Source: CAVVAH01 sp963746175
Lineage (GTDB): Bacteria > Actinomycetota > Actinomycetes > JACCUZ01
Assembly (NCBI GenBank): GCA_963746175.1
Contig: CAVVAH010000008.1
Location: 434,001-498,000 of the forward strand
Direction of reading: 5' to 3'
DNA length: 64,000 nucleotides
Shown: piece after piece, positions 43,339 through 51,568 of the stretch
Layout of the letters: each line of letters opens with the position of its first letter
Numbering within the stretch: position 1 is the first letter of the stretch
Notes under the pieces: generated by a model
Seen by the model: the letters and a program-made list of their open reading frames with translations, nothing else
Told to the model about the DNA's origin: nothing
Database searches by the model: none
Made by a program: the position numbers and the translations under genes

Positions 43339-44514
43339 TCAGGGGAACCACACCGGCGTGAAGGGGGTGGGGCTCGATGCCGGCCGTCCGGCGGTGACCT
43401 CGCAGCCACCGTCGAAGTCGCAGCGCACGATCCGCGCGTCGGCGTCGTGGTACGCCGAGACCAGGACGGCGTCTCGTTCGAACGTCGCCTGGCCCAGGCC
43501 CAGCGTGCCGCCGCCGGCGGTGAACAGCCGCAGCACGCGTCCGGTCTCGGCCACCGCCACGGCGTACTCCGGGGCGCCGGGGTTGTCGATCCTTGCCCGA
43601 CGCAGCAGGACGTGATGGCCGTCCGAGCTGATCGCCACGATGCTCGTGAACAGACCGACGTTGCCGCACGTGCGCCACAGCAGGCGCGACTCGCGGCGCA
43701 GCTCCAGGCATCCCCCGTCGCGGGACCGGAGGCCGATGGTTCGCGAGCGGGCGTCCGTGGCGGTCGCCAGCGGGAGTCCGGGCACCGGGGCCCAGGTGCC
43801 GTCCCGGCGGACGACGCGGGAGCTGCCGGACGGGGTGTCGACGACGACGTCGTCGCCGAGGAAGCCGACCAGTCTCACCCCGACGTCGGGGAACGGCAGC
43901 TCCACCGCACTTCCGTCCCCGCCCGGCCCCAGACGAACCACGAGGTGCTGCTCCAGGTCGACGTATGCGACCTGACCGGCAGGGTCGACGACAGGTGCTG
44001 CAGCACTGAACACCGGCTGCTGGAGATGACCGTCCACGCCGATGCGCGACAGGGTCGGGCTGCCGGTGGTGCCACCGGTGAGGAGCGCGCCACCGTCCGG
44101 CATCTCCACGGCGCCGAGCGACCCGTCGGGCAGCTGCAGCGAGGCGCCGTCCGTGCGGTGCAGAATCGCAGAGCTCATGTAGGCGGTGACGGGATCGGGG
44201 CCGGCGGGCAGGGCCGTCGCGTCCACCGTGGTGACGTCTGCGCCGGCGAGGGACAGGGTGACGCGATGGCCGTCGGGGCCGGAGGGCAGAGGCACCGCCC
44301 GTCGGTCGTCACCGCTGCCCAGGGCAGCCGGGGCGACCAGCGCTGCGGCCACCACCGCCGCGGTCGCCCCCAGGGCAACAGCCTGACGTCGACGGCGTCG
44401 GCGCGCCGCGGTGCGCGCCCGCTCCACGAGCCCGGGCGCGGGGGACGACACGTCCCGGACCTGCTCGCGCAGCACTGCGGACAGGACGGTCGCCGTCCCC
44501 CGTTCGTCGCTCAT
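43339..44514 (-). CDS. Membrane-anchored regulator paired with a SigE-family sigma factor
   Basis: The 391-residue product has a cytoplasmic N-terminus (about 1-47), one membrane helix (about 48-70, QAVALGATAAVVAAALVAPA) and a large extracytoplasmic domain (about 75-391). That domain has repeating beta-strands like a TolB/beta-propeller (VAISSDGHHVLLRRARID). It overlaps the sigma gene by four bases, so it probably senses a signal outside and controls that sigma factor. No classic zinc-binding anti-sigma motif (HxxxCxxC) is visible, so the role is inferred from position. A Cys pair occurs near RTCGN and RCDFDGGCE. Confidence 0.75.
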   Translation of the reverse strand: MSDERGTATVLSAVLREQVRDVSSPAPGLVERARTAARRRRRRQAVALGATAAVVAAALVAPAALGSGDDRRAVPLPSGPDGHRVTLSLAGADVTTVDATALPAGPDPVTAYMSSAILHRTDGASLQLPDGSLGAVEMPDGGALLTGGTTGSPTLSRIGVDGHLQQPVFSAAAPVVDPAGQVAYVDLEQHLVVRLGPGGDGSAVELPFPDVGVRLVGFLGDDVVVDTPSGSSRVVRRDGTWAPVPGLPLATATDARSRTIGLRSRDGGCLELRRESRLLWRTCGNVGLFTSIVAISSDGHHVLLRRARIDNPGAPEYAVAVAETGRVLRLFTAGGGTLGLGQATFERDAVLVSAYHDADARIVRCDFDGGCEVTAGRPASSPTPFTPVWFP

Positions 44515-45038
44515 GACGTGACCTCCTCGCCGTGCAGGACGCGAAGCCGGGCGACCGCCCGGCTGCTGGCCGCCTTCACGGTGCCGACCGAGCAGCCCAG
44601 GACCTCGGCCGTCTCGGCCTCGGACAGGTCCTCGTAGTACCGGAGCACCACGGTCGCCCGCTGACGCGGCGGCAGCAGCTGGACGAGCGCCCACACCGCG
44701 GCGCGCTCGGCGATCTCGTCGTCGATGCCCACCACGACCTCGCCGGGCCCCCTCTGCTGCGGGAGCTCGACCGGGTCGACCGTCGTCTCCCGGCGTCGCC
44801 AGGTCCGGCGCCACCAGGAGGTGTACTGGTTGACCATGATCCGCCGGACGTAAGCGTCCAGTGCGGCCTCGCGCTCGACCCGGTGCCAGGCGAGGTACAG
44901 CCGGGCCAGCGCCGTCTGCAGCAGGTCCTCCGCGGTGGCCACGTCACCGCCGGTCAGCAGGACGGCGGTCCGGAGCAGCGCGTGCTGACGGGACGCGACG
45001 TAGCGCTCGAACGCGGCGTCACGCCCGTCCGAGCTCAC
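44511..45038 (-). CDS. SigE family RNA polymerase sigma factor
   Basis: The 175-residue product is a short ECF-type sigma factor of the actinobacterial SigE family. Region 2 contains ALLRTAVLLTGGDVATAEDL and ALDAYVRRIMVNQYTSWWRR, and region 4 contains LPPRQRATVVLRYYEDLSEA and AEVLGCSVGTVKAASSRAVA. The start is GTG at 45036-45038. Its stop overlaps the start of the membrane regulator. The 106-base gap after the NAD kinase gene probably carries its own promoter. Confidence 0.92.
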   Translation of the reverse strand: MSSDGRDAAFERYVASRQHALLRTAVLLTGGDVATAEDLLQTALARLYLAWHRVEREAALDAYVRRIMVNQYTSWWRRTWRRRETTVDPVELPQQRGPGEVVVGIDDEIAERAAVWALVQLLPPRQRATVVLRYYEDLSEAETAEVLGCSVGTVKAASSRAVARLRVLHGEEVTS

Positions 45039-45144
45039 GACCGCTCCGTGCTCTCCACGGTCACCTCAGCGCCCATGCTGACTGGACGCCTGCGCCGCCG
45101 CAGGAGGTTGAGCGAACCGTCGGACCGAACTGGGTGTATCTACC

Positions 45145-46035
45145 TCAGAACGCCTCGGCGCTGCCCGTCACCTGCAGCTTGCGCCGGGCCCGGTCGTAGA
45201 AGGTGGTGCGGCCGAGGCGCACGACCTTGCCCGCGGCGGAGTGCACGCGGAACGACAGCTCGTCGCCGGGGCCGACGGTGCTGACGACGTTGCCGTCGAC
45301 CTCGACCGCCAGCTCACCGCTGGTCGGCAGCACCCGGAGCAGGAGCTGCTCGGCGCTGCTCAGCATCAGGGCGCGGTTGAACGCCGAGTGGGCGGCGGCC
45401 GGGACCACCAGCAGCCCCTCGACCCTCGGCGACACGACCGGGCCGCCGGCGGAGAAGGCGTACGCCGTGGAACCTGTCGGCGTCGCGACGATGACGGCGT
45501 CCGCGGCGTAGCGCACGAACGACTCGCCTTCGACCACCACCTCGACGACGGCCGATCCGTGGCCGGGGTGCCGGACCAGCGCGACGTCGTTGAACGCCAG
45601 CCGGTCGTCATGAGCGTGCTCGTCCTCGGCCGCCTCCACCGCCCCGGACGAGAACGTGACGGCTGTCCGGCCCTCGACCGTGAAGTCGTGGTGGTCGATC
45701 GCCTCGAGGGCAGCCGGGAGGTCCGGCAGGTCGACCTCGGCGAGGAAGCCGAGCCGGCCGAAGTTCACGCCGAGCACCGGCGTCAGACCGCGGTGGCTCA
45801 GGCGCATCGTCCGCAGCATGGTGCCGTCACCGCCGAGGCTGACGAGCAGGGACGAGACCGAGGCGAGCTGCTCGGGCGCGACCGGCTGGGCCGCGCAGTC
45901 CAGCCGGCCGACCTCGTCCGGCAGCCCGTAGACCGGCAACGCGGCCCGGTCGGCCCACGCCAGCAGCGTCGACACCGCCTCGACGTTCATCCGGGTCGGG
46001 TGCAGCACCACGCCGACGCTGCGCAGCATGCCCAT
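45145..46035 (-). CDS. nadK: NAD kinase
   Basis: The enzyme phosphorylates NAD to NADP. The 296-residue product has the signature SLGGDGTMLRTMRL (about 68-81), NFGRLGFLAEVD, the NAD-binding FNDVALVRHP and ATPTGSTAYAFSAGGPVVS, and PTSGELAVEVDG near the end. It begins four bases after the histidine-kinase stop, so it belongs to the redox-signalling operon rather than to the recN region where actinobacterial nadK is usually found. It may be a second copy. It could supply NADPH to the flavoprotein of the same operon. Confidence 0.92.
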   Translation of the reverse strand: MGMLRSVGVVLHPTRMNVEAVSTLLAWADRAALPVYGLPDEVGRLDCAAQPVAPEQLASVSSLLVSLGGDGTMLRTMRLSHRGLTPVLGVNFGRLGFLAEVDLPDLPAALEAIDHHDFTVEGRTAVTFSSGAVEAAEDEHAHDDRLAFNDVALVRHPGHGSAVVEVVVEGESFVRYAADAVIVATPTGSTAYAFSAGGPVVSPRVEGLLVVPAAAHSAFNRALMLSSAEQLLLRVLPTSGELAVEVDGNVVSTVGPGDELSFRVHSAAGKVVRLGRTTFYDRARRKLQVTGSAEAF

Positions 46036-46039
46036 GGCG

Positions 46040-47488
46040 TCAGCCGTTCGGGCGCTCGGTCAGCGGCAGGCGCACGACGAAGCAGGTGCGGCCCGGCTCC
46101 GACTCGACGCGCAGGTCGCCGCCATGGCGGGCCACCACGATCCGGTAGGAGATGTCGAGGCCCAGCCCGGTTCCCTGGCCGACCGGCTTGGTGGTGAAGA
46201 ACGGCTCGAAGATCCGCTGCTTGTTCTCGGCCGGGATGCCCGGACCGTTGTCGCACACCTCGACCCGCACCATGTCGCCGTCGAGCGCGCTGCGAAGGGT
46301 GAGTCGGGCGTCCGCCTGGCCGGCCATCGCCTGCACGGCGTTGTCGATGAGGTTGGTCCACACCTGGTTGAGCTCGCCGCCGTAGATGGGCACCGGCGGC
46401 AGCGAGCGGTCGAAGTCCTTGACCACCTCGATGCCGGCGAGCTTGCCGGCGAGGATCGTGAGCGTCGACTTCAGCCCGGCGTGGATGTCGGCCCGCTCGA
46501 ACGGCGCGCGGTCCATGTGCGAGTACTGCTTGGCGGCCGACACCAGCGTCGAGATACGCGTCACCGAGTCGTCGATCTCGTTGAGCAGCAGCTCGGTCTC
46601 CAGCGTGGACGCCAGCCAGTGGAGCACGTTCGCCTGCAGGTCGGCCGGTGTCGAGGACATCACCTGGTCGAGGAACTCCGTCGACGTCCCGGCACCGACG
46701 AACACCGGCGCGATCGACCAGGCGTCCGTGACGCCGCGCTCCTCGAGCCAGTCGGTGAGCTCGTCCTCGCGCTCCGACTCCTGCAGCGTCGTGAGCTCGG
46801 GGGCTGAGGCGACCATCTGGACCGCCTCCTCCTGGACGTCGACGAGTGCAGCGAGCAGCCGCTGGTCGATCTTGTCGTGCGCGATCATCCCGAGCTTCCG
46901 CCGCATGTGCTCCACGCCCTTGCGCAGACCGGCGTTGGCGCGGACGGCGGCCGCCGCGGGGTTGTTCAGCTCATGGGTGAGACCGGCGGCAAGCGACCCG
47001 AGGGCCAGCAGCTGCTGTCGCTGGCCGATGACGTTCTGCGAGTTGCGCATCCCGAGGAACAGGCCCTCCAGCAGGTGGATCGCCATGGGGAACCACTCAC
47101 GCACGGCGTCGCCGAAGTCGCCGGCGCGCAGCACGAAGAGCCGGCAGTCGGTCAGGGCGTGGGCGGTCGCGGTGTAGGTGAGCTTGTCGCCGTCCTCGAG
47201 GTAGCTCTGCATCGCGCCGAAGTAGACGCCGCGCTGGTCGGTGCGGGTCAGCTCCACATCGTCCGGACCCACCCGCCTGTTCAGCGTCAGGGTGCCGTTC
47301 AGCAGGAGGATGACGAGCTCGGCCGGCTTGCCCTCGTCGAGGATGGTGTCGCCGGCCGGGCAGTCGTTGACCCAGCCGTGCGTGGCGAGGACGTCCAGCT
47401 GGGCGTCGGACAGCGCCTCGAAGAGGAAAAGCGACCGCAGCTCGTCGCGCGTGAGGCGTTCCTCGGTGGGTGTGGTCCCGATGGTCAT
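46040..47488 (-). CDS. Sensor histidine kinase with N-terminal cyclic-nucleotide-binding domain
   Basis: The 482-residue product is soluble. The cyclic-nucleotide-binding (CNBD) domain spans about 15-130 (LFLFEALSDAQLDVLATHGW, GTLTLNRRVG). The H-box is LAAGLTHELNNPAAAAVRAN (about 168-187), a long helical region follows (190-300), and the ATPase has the N-box VWTNLIDNAVQAM and G-boxes DNGPGIPAE and GQGTGLGLDIS. The CNBD lacks the full phosphate-binding cassette of CRP (RxA), so it may sense something else. It starts 10 bases after the flavoprotein gene and shares its operon with NAD kinase. Confidence 0.88.
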   Translation of the reverse strand: MTIGTTPTEERLTRDELRSLFLFEALSDAQLDVLATHGWVNDCPAGDTILDEGKPAELVILLLNGTLTLNRRVGPDDVELTRTDQRGVYFGAMQSYLEDGDKLTYTATAHALTDCRLFVLRAGDFGDAVREWFPMAIHLLEGLFLGMRNSQNVIGQRQQLLALGSLAAGLTHELNNPAAAAVRANAGLRKGVEHMRRKLGMIAHDKIDQRLLAALVDVQEEAVQMVASAPELTTLQESEREDELTDWLEERGVTDAWSIAPVFVGAGTSTEFLDQVMSSTPADLQANVLHWLASTLETELLLNEIDDSVTRISTLVSAAKQYSHMDRAPFERADIHAGLKSTLTILAGKLAGIEVVKDFDRSLPPVPIYGGELNQVWTNLIDNAVQAMAGQADARLTLRSALDGDMVRVEVCDNGPGIPAENKQRIFEPFFTTKPVGQGTGLGLDISYRIVVARHGGDLRVESEPGRTCFVVRLPLTERPNG

Positions 47489-47498
47489 GGCGTTCCTG

Positions 47499-49187
47499 TC
47501 ATGGTGTGCCGAGATAGCGGTGCGCGAGGGTCACGGCCATCGCGCCGTCCCCGACGGCGGAGGCCACCCGTTTCACGGAGTCGGAGCGGACGTCGCCGGC
47601 GACGAACACCCCGGGGACGCTGGACTCCAGCGGCCAGGGGTCGCGGTCCAGCGGCCAGCCGCGCGGGCGACGCCCGTCGACGACGAGGTCCGGGCCGGTG
47701 ACGACGAACCCGTGCCCGTCGCGGTCGAGCACGCCGTCGAGCCAGTCGGTGCGCGGCTCCGCGCCGATGAACACGAACGCGTGACCGGTGTCGACGCGCT
47801 CGCTGCGGCCGGTCGGCCTGTGCCGGAGCGTCAGCGCCTCGAGGTGCCCGTGGCCGTGGCACTCCTCGATCTCGGTCTCGAGGCGGATCGACACGTTGTC
47901 GATCGCGTGCAGCTGCTCGATGAGGTAGTACGACATCGACCGCTCGAGCGAGTCGGCCCGGACCACGAGGGTCACGGTCTTCGCGACCCGGGAGAAGAAC
48001 ACGGCGGACTGGCCGGCGGAGTTGGCGCCCCCGACGACGTAGACGTCGGCGTCGACGCAGTCGGCGGCCTCGGTCGACGCGGACCCGTAGTAGACACCGC
48101 TGCCGGTGAGGTCGACGGCACCCGGCGCAGCCAGGTCACGGTAGGACACTCCGGTCGCGACGATGACGGCGTGCGCGGCCACCTCGGTGCCGTCGGAGAA
48201 CTGCACCACGCGCGCCGGCCCGCGGGCGCTCAGGCCGGTGACGTCGCGAGCCGTCAGGATCTCGGCGCCGAACTTGGTGGCCTGCCGCCGCGCGCGGTCG
48301 GTGAGCTGCGCACCGGAGACGCCGTCGGGGAAACCGAGGTAGTTCTCGATCCGCGACGACTGACCGGCCTGCCCGCCGGTCGCCTGCCGCTCGACCAGCA
48401 GCGTGCGGAGGCCTTCCGAAGCCCCGTAGACAGCAGCACCGAGACCGGCGGGTCCGCCACCGACGACGACCAGGTCGTAGAAGTCGGTCGTGGGTGTCGT
48501 CGACAGGCCGACGGCGGCCGCCACCTCGGTCGTGCTCGGGGCGACCAGGGTCTCGCCCGTCGGGGTGATGACGAGGGGCAACCGGTCGGGCGCGGCACCG
48601 GCGGCGTCGAGCAGCCGGCGACCCTCGGGCTCGTCGACCGCGACCCAGCGGTACGGGACGGCGTTGCGAGCCAGGAAGTCGCGCACCTCGAACGACGGGG
48701 CGGACCAGCGGTGACCGACCACCTTGGTCTCAGGCACCTGCCGCTCGCCGTCGGCCAGGTAGGCGTCGAGCATCTCGTCGACGACCGGGTAGAGCTTCTC
48801 CTCCGGTGGCTCCCACGGCTTGAGAAGGTAGTGGTCGACGTCGACGACGTTGATCGCGGCGATCGCGGCGTCGGTGTCGGCGTACGCCGTGAGCAGTGCC
48901 CGTCGCGCTCGCGGGAAGAGGTCCATCGCCGACTCGAGGAACTCGATGCCGTTCATCTCGGGCATCCGGTAGTCCGCGAGCAGCACCGCGACCGGCTCAC
49001 CGCGCAGCTTGAGCTCCCGCAGGGCGTCCATGGCCTCCGCCCCGGACGACGCCCGCAGGACCCGGTGGTTCTCGCCGTACTGGCGACGCAGGTCGCGGGC
49101 GACGGCGCGGGACACCGACGGGTCGTCGTCGACGGTGAGGATGACCGCCCGGGAGACCGCCGGCCCTTCGGTCGTCGCGGCCGTCAC
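47499..49187 (-). CDS. Response regulator-flavoprotein fusion (thioredoxin reductase-like)
   Basis: The 562-residue product has three parts. The receiver domain (about 10-140) has VDDDPSVSRAVA, the phosphoacceptor in LLADYRMPEMNG and the Lys in YLLKPWE. A small thioredoxin-like domain without CxxC follows (about 165-240). The FAD/NADPH module (about 245-562) has YDLVVVGGGPAGLGAAVYGA, the NADPH motif YVVGGANSAGQSAVFFSRVA and GVFVAGDVRSDSVKRVASAV. The usual active-site CxxC of thioredoxin reductase is absent: the matching stretch reads GVYYGSASTEAADC. The GTG start overlaps the UBP stop (GTGA). Phosphorylation by the kinase next door may control the flavin module. Confidence 0.87.
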   Translation of the reverse strand: MTAATTEGPAVSRAVILTVDDDPSVSRAVARDLRRQYGENHRVLRASSGAEAMDALRELKLRGEPVAVLLADYRMPEMNGIEFLESAMDLFPRARRALLTAYADTDAAIAAINVVDVDHYLLKPWEPPEEKLYPVVDEMLDAYLADGERQVPETKVVGHRWSAPSFEVRDFLARNAVPYRWVAVDEPEGRRLLDAAGAAPDRLPLVITPTGETLVAPSTTEVAAAVGLSTTPTTDFYDLVVVGGGPAGLGAAVYGASEGLRTLLVERQATGGQAGQSSRIENYLGFPDGVSGAQLTDRARRQATKFGAEILTARDVTGLSARGPARVVQFSDGTEVAAHAVIVATGVSYRDLAAPGAVDLTGSGVYYGSASTEAADCVDADVYVVGGANSAGQSAVFFSRVAKTVTLVVRADSLERSMSYYLIEQLHAIDNVSIRLETEIEECHGHGHLEALTLRHRPTGRSERVDTGHAFVFIGAEPRTDWLDGVLDRDGHGFVVTGPDLVVDGRRPRGWPLDRDPWPLESSVPGVFVAGDVRSDSVKRVASAVGDGAMAVTLAHRYLGTP

Positions 49188-49474
49188 GGGTGTGAGTACG
49201 AGGGCAGGTCCGGCACCATGAGGGCCACCTCGTCCTGGAAGCACCACACCCAGTCCTCACCCGGCTCGTACGACGACATCACCGGGTGGCCGACCGAGGC
49301 GTAGTGCGCGCTGGCGTGCTTGTTGGGCGACGAGTCGCAGCAGCCGACGTGGCCGCAGGTCCGGCACATGCGCAGGTGCAGCCAGTGGCCGCCCTCGCGC
49401 AGGCAGTCCTCGCAGCCGTCGGAGGACGGCTTCGCCGCGACATCGACCTGGTCGAGGTGCGAGCAGTCCGCCAT
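49184..49474 (-). CDS. UBP-type zinc finger protein
   Basis: The 96-residue product is almost entirely a zf-UBP domain: CSHLDQ near the N-terminus, then SSDGCEDCLREGGHWLHLRM, CRTCGHVGCCDSSPNKHASA, and the His residues in HYASVGHPVM that complete the zinc sites. In eukaryotes the domain binds ubiquitin C-termini, but bacterial stand-alone forms have no known ligand. GGAGG upstream supports the ATG at 49472-49474. It is the first gene of a conserved-looking operon with the receiver-flavoprotein fusion and the CNBD kinase, so it probably serves redox or stress signalling. Confidence 0.88.
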   Translation of the reverse strand: MADCSHLDQVDVAAKPSSDGCEDCLREGGHWLHLRMCRTCGHVGCCDSSPNKHASAHYASVGHPVMSSYEPGEDWVWCFQDEVALMVPDLPSYSHP

Positions 49475-49956
49475 CCCGTCCTCCGTGGACTCGCGTGCGG
49501 CGCCGTCCCCCGTGGCCGCCCCGGGAAGCCTATGCGCGCGAGGTGGCCGTCGCAGCGGTCGTCCCCGGGGCGGACTGGTGGTGGGTTCGAGCGGTCGGAC
49601 GTGGCGGGCACGCCTGCCGTGCGTCGCGTCAGAGCGGCCAGGACGACGGAGGCCGTAGCCAGCGGGCGTCCGTTCTCGACTCTCCCGCCGACCGTCGGGC
49701 CCGCATCTCACGGATCGGAGAGCCTTCGTGGCGCCCTGAGCCCCGAGCGCTCTCCAATCGTGCGAGACGCCAATCCTGCACCGTGGATTCTCCCGATGCG
49801 GTCAGATCCCGTTCAGGTGCTGATCCGGAGCCGGTCGACTCGGGAAAGCCGCGCACAAACGGGGGCCCCCTACCTCGGTCTTCCCAAGCCGCTCTGAGGC
49901 CAATGACTGGAAAGGCGTGGTCACCACCCCCGGCCGAGTACGTCTGGAAACGAACT
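49475..49956. other. Intergenic region, no gene recognised
   Basis: This stretch lies between the UBP zinc-finger start and the PadR-type promoter at 49959-50024. All open frames in it have poor start contexts and no conserved motif, and I see no hairpin comparable to the others in the window. It should carry the promoter of the UBP operon on the minus strand. Confidence 0.5.
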
Positions 49957-49958
49957 CG

Positions 49959-50024
49959 CGATACATCTTGACTTCTCCGTAACGCGATGTATCGTGTTCA
50001 CAGACGCGATACATCGTGTATCGC
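49959..50024 (+). promoter_or_regulatory. Second PadR-type promoter-operator
   Basis: The layout matches the padR promoter at 39769. TTGACT (49968-49973) and TATCGT (49990-49995) lie 16 bases apart. CGATGTATCG (49985-49994) covers the -10 and CGATACATCG lies at 50007-50016. Two further partial sites flank them: CGATACATCT at 49959-49968, overlapping the -35, and GTATCGCG just downstream. The spacer between the main cores is 12 bases, against 13 at the other locus. It drives the small ORF at 50046. Confidence 0.75.
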
Positions 50025-50045
50025 GGACAGCAGAAGGAGACCGAC

Positions 50046-50189
50046 ATGCGCACCGCACTCCGAGGCCGCGGGACCCGCCACGACGACAGCCGGCACGACG
50101 GCTACGCCCACGAGGACCTGCGCTGCCGCAGCCGGCGCCCCGAGCCGGCCCACCTGACCCTGCGCACCCAGCCGCACCCCTTCGGGTGA
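50046..50189 (+). CDS. Small Arg/His-rich ORF under PadR-type control
   Basis: A 47-codon frame starts at ATG 50046 with AAGGAG ten bases upstream and ends with TGA at 50187-50189. The peptide is basic and rich in Arg, His and Asp (GRGTRHDDSRHDGYAHEDLR) and has one Cys. No family is recognised. Support comes from the promoter, the operator and the ribosome binding site, which lie in proper order directly before it. The composition could still reflect chance coding, and the transcript might itself be the product. Confidence 0.55.
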   Translation: MRTALRGRGTRHDDSRHDGYAHEDLRCRSRRPEPAHLTLRTQPHPFG

Positions 50190-50223
50190 GCGCCGGCAGC
50201 ACCCCGGCTCCCCGCCAGGCAGG

Positions 50224-51435
50224 TCAGAGCCGGGCGACCCCGTCCCGGCGCGCCGCCGCCGACACCGCTGCGGCGACCGCCGGGGCCACCCGCTCGTCGA
50301 ACGGGCTCGGGACCACCCGGTCCGCGGAGAGCTCGTCCGACACCACCGCGGCCAGCGCCTCGGCCGCAGCGAGCTTCATGCCCTCGGTCACCGTGGTGGC
50401 CCGGACGTCCAGCGCCCCCCGGAAGATGCCGGGGAAGGCGAGCACGTTGTTGATCTGGTTCGGGTAGTCGCTGCGGCCGGTCGCGACGACCCGCGCATAG
50501 CGGGCCGCGACCTCCGGGTGCACCTCCGGCTCAGGGTTCGCGAGCGCGAACACGACCGCCTCGGGGGCCATCGCCGCCACCGCCTCCTCCGGGACCGTGC
50601 CACCGGACACCCCGATGAAGACGTCGGCGCCGCGCAGCGCCTCGACCAGGCTGCCGGTCCGGCCGCCGTCGTTCGTCGCCGACGCCAGCAGGCGCTTGAC
50701 CGAGGAGAGGTCGTCCCGGTCACCGTGCAGGACACCGCCTCGGTCGGCCACGGCGATCTCGCCGATGCCGGCCTCCAGCAGGATGGTCGTGACCGCGACC
50801 CCGGCCGCGCCTGCGCCGGACACGACGGCCCGCAGGTCGCCCAGGGTGCGCCCGGTGAGCAGGGCGGCGTTGCGCAGCGCGGCCAGGACGACGACCGCGG
50901 TCCCGTGCTGGTCGTCGTGGAAGACCGGGATGTCGAGCAGCGCCTTGAGCCGGTCCTCGACCTCGAAGCAGCGCGGAGCGCTGATGTCCTCGAGGTTGAT
51001 GCCTCCGAACGCCGGCGCGATCCGCACGACGGTCTCGACGATGTCGTCGACCGTGGTGGCGTCGAGGCAGATCGGGACCGCGTCGACCCCGCCGAACTGC
51101 TTGAACAGCACGGCCTTGCCCTCCATCACCGGGAGGGCCGCCGCAGGACCGATGTCGCCGAGGCCCAGGACCGCACTCCCGTCGGTCACGACGGCGACCA
51201 CGTTCGACTTCCAGGTGAGGTCGTGGACCAGCTCCGGGTGCTCCGCGATCGCCGTGCAGACACGTGCGACACCGGGCGTGTACGCGAGCGACAGGTCGTC
51301 CCGGTCGCGCAGCGGGACGGTCGAGACCGTCGCGAGCTTGCCGCCACGGTGCAGCGCGAACGCCGGGTCGGACTCGTCGTACGGCGGGTGCGGTCGGTCG
51401 TTCGTCGTGGGCACGTCGCTCTCCTGCAGCCGCAT
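50224..51435 (-). CDS. NAD(P)-dependent malic enzyme
   Basis: The enzyme oxidatively decarboxylates malate to pyruvate. The 403-residue product has the N-terminal malic domain with LSLAYTPGVARVC, DGSAVLGLGDIGPAAALPVM (about 84-103), the metal-binding FGGINLEDISAPRCFEVE and HDDQHGTAVVVLAA. The Rossmann motif is VSGAGAAGVAVTTILLEAGI (about 208-227), and FALANPEPEVHPE follows. No phosphotransacetylase domain is fused, so it is the short bacterial form. Whether NAD or NADP is used cannot be told from sequence. It is probably monocistronic. Confidence 0.92.
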   Translation of the reverse strand: MRLQESDVPTTNDRPHPPYDESDPAFALHRGGKLATVSTVPLRDRDDLSLAYTPGVARVCTAIAEHPELVHDLTWKSNVVAVVTDGSAVLGLGDIGPAAALPVMEGKAVLFKQFGGVDAVPICLDATTVDDIVETVVRIAPAFGGINLEDISAPRCFEVEDRLKALLDIPVFHDDQHGTAVVVLAALRNAALLTGRTLGDLRAVVSGAGAAGVAVTTILLEAGIGEIAVADRGGVLHGDRDDLSSVKRLLASATNDGGRTGSLVEALRGADVFIGVSGGTVPEEAVAAMAPEAVVFALANPEPEVHPEVAARYARVVATGRSDYPNQINNVLAFPGIFRGALDVRATTVTEGMKLAAAEALAAVVSDELSADRVVPSPFDERVAPAVAAAVSAAARRDGVARL

Positions 51436-51568
51436 CGGGTGTCCCTCTCACATCGGCGATGAGGACGTCGGCTGCGGAGGGTGCGCAGGTGCCCGACGGC
51501 GCTCGCGGTGCGGGGGTTGCCCGAGAATCGGCAGTCTGGCACAACCGCACCGCGGCGCTGTCGTGGGG

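Noticed and set aside
49184..49474. A eukaryotic-like ubiquitin system
   Set aside because: Only a lone UBP-type zinc finger is present, without E1/E2/E3-like or ubiquitin-like genes. Bacterial stand-alone zf-UBP proteins are common.
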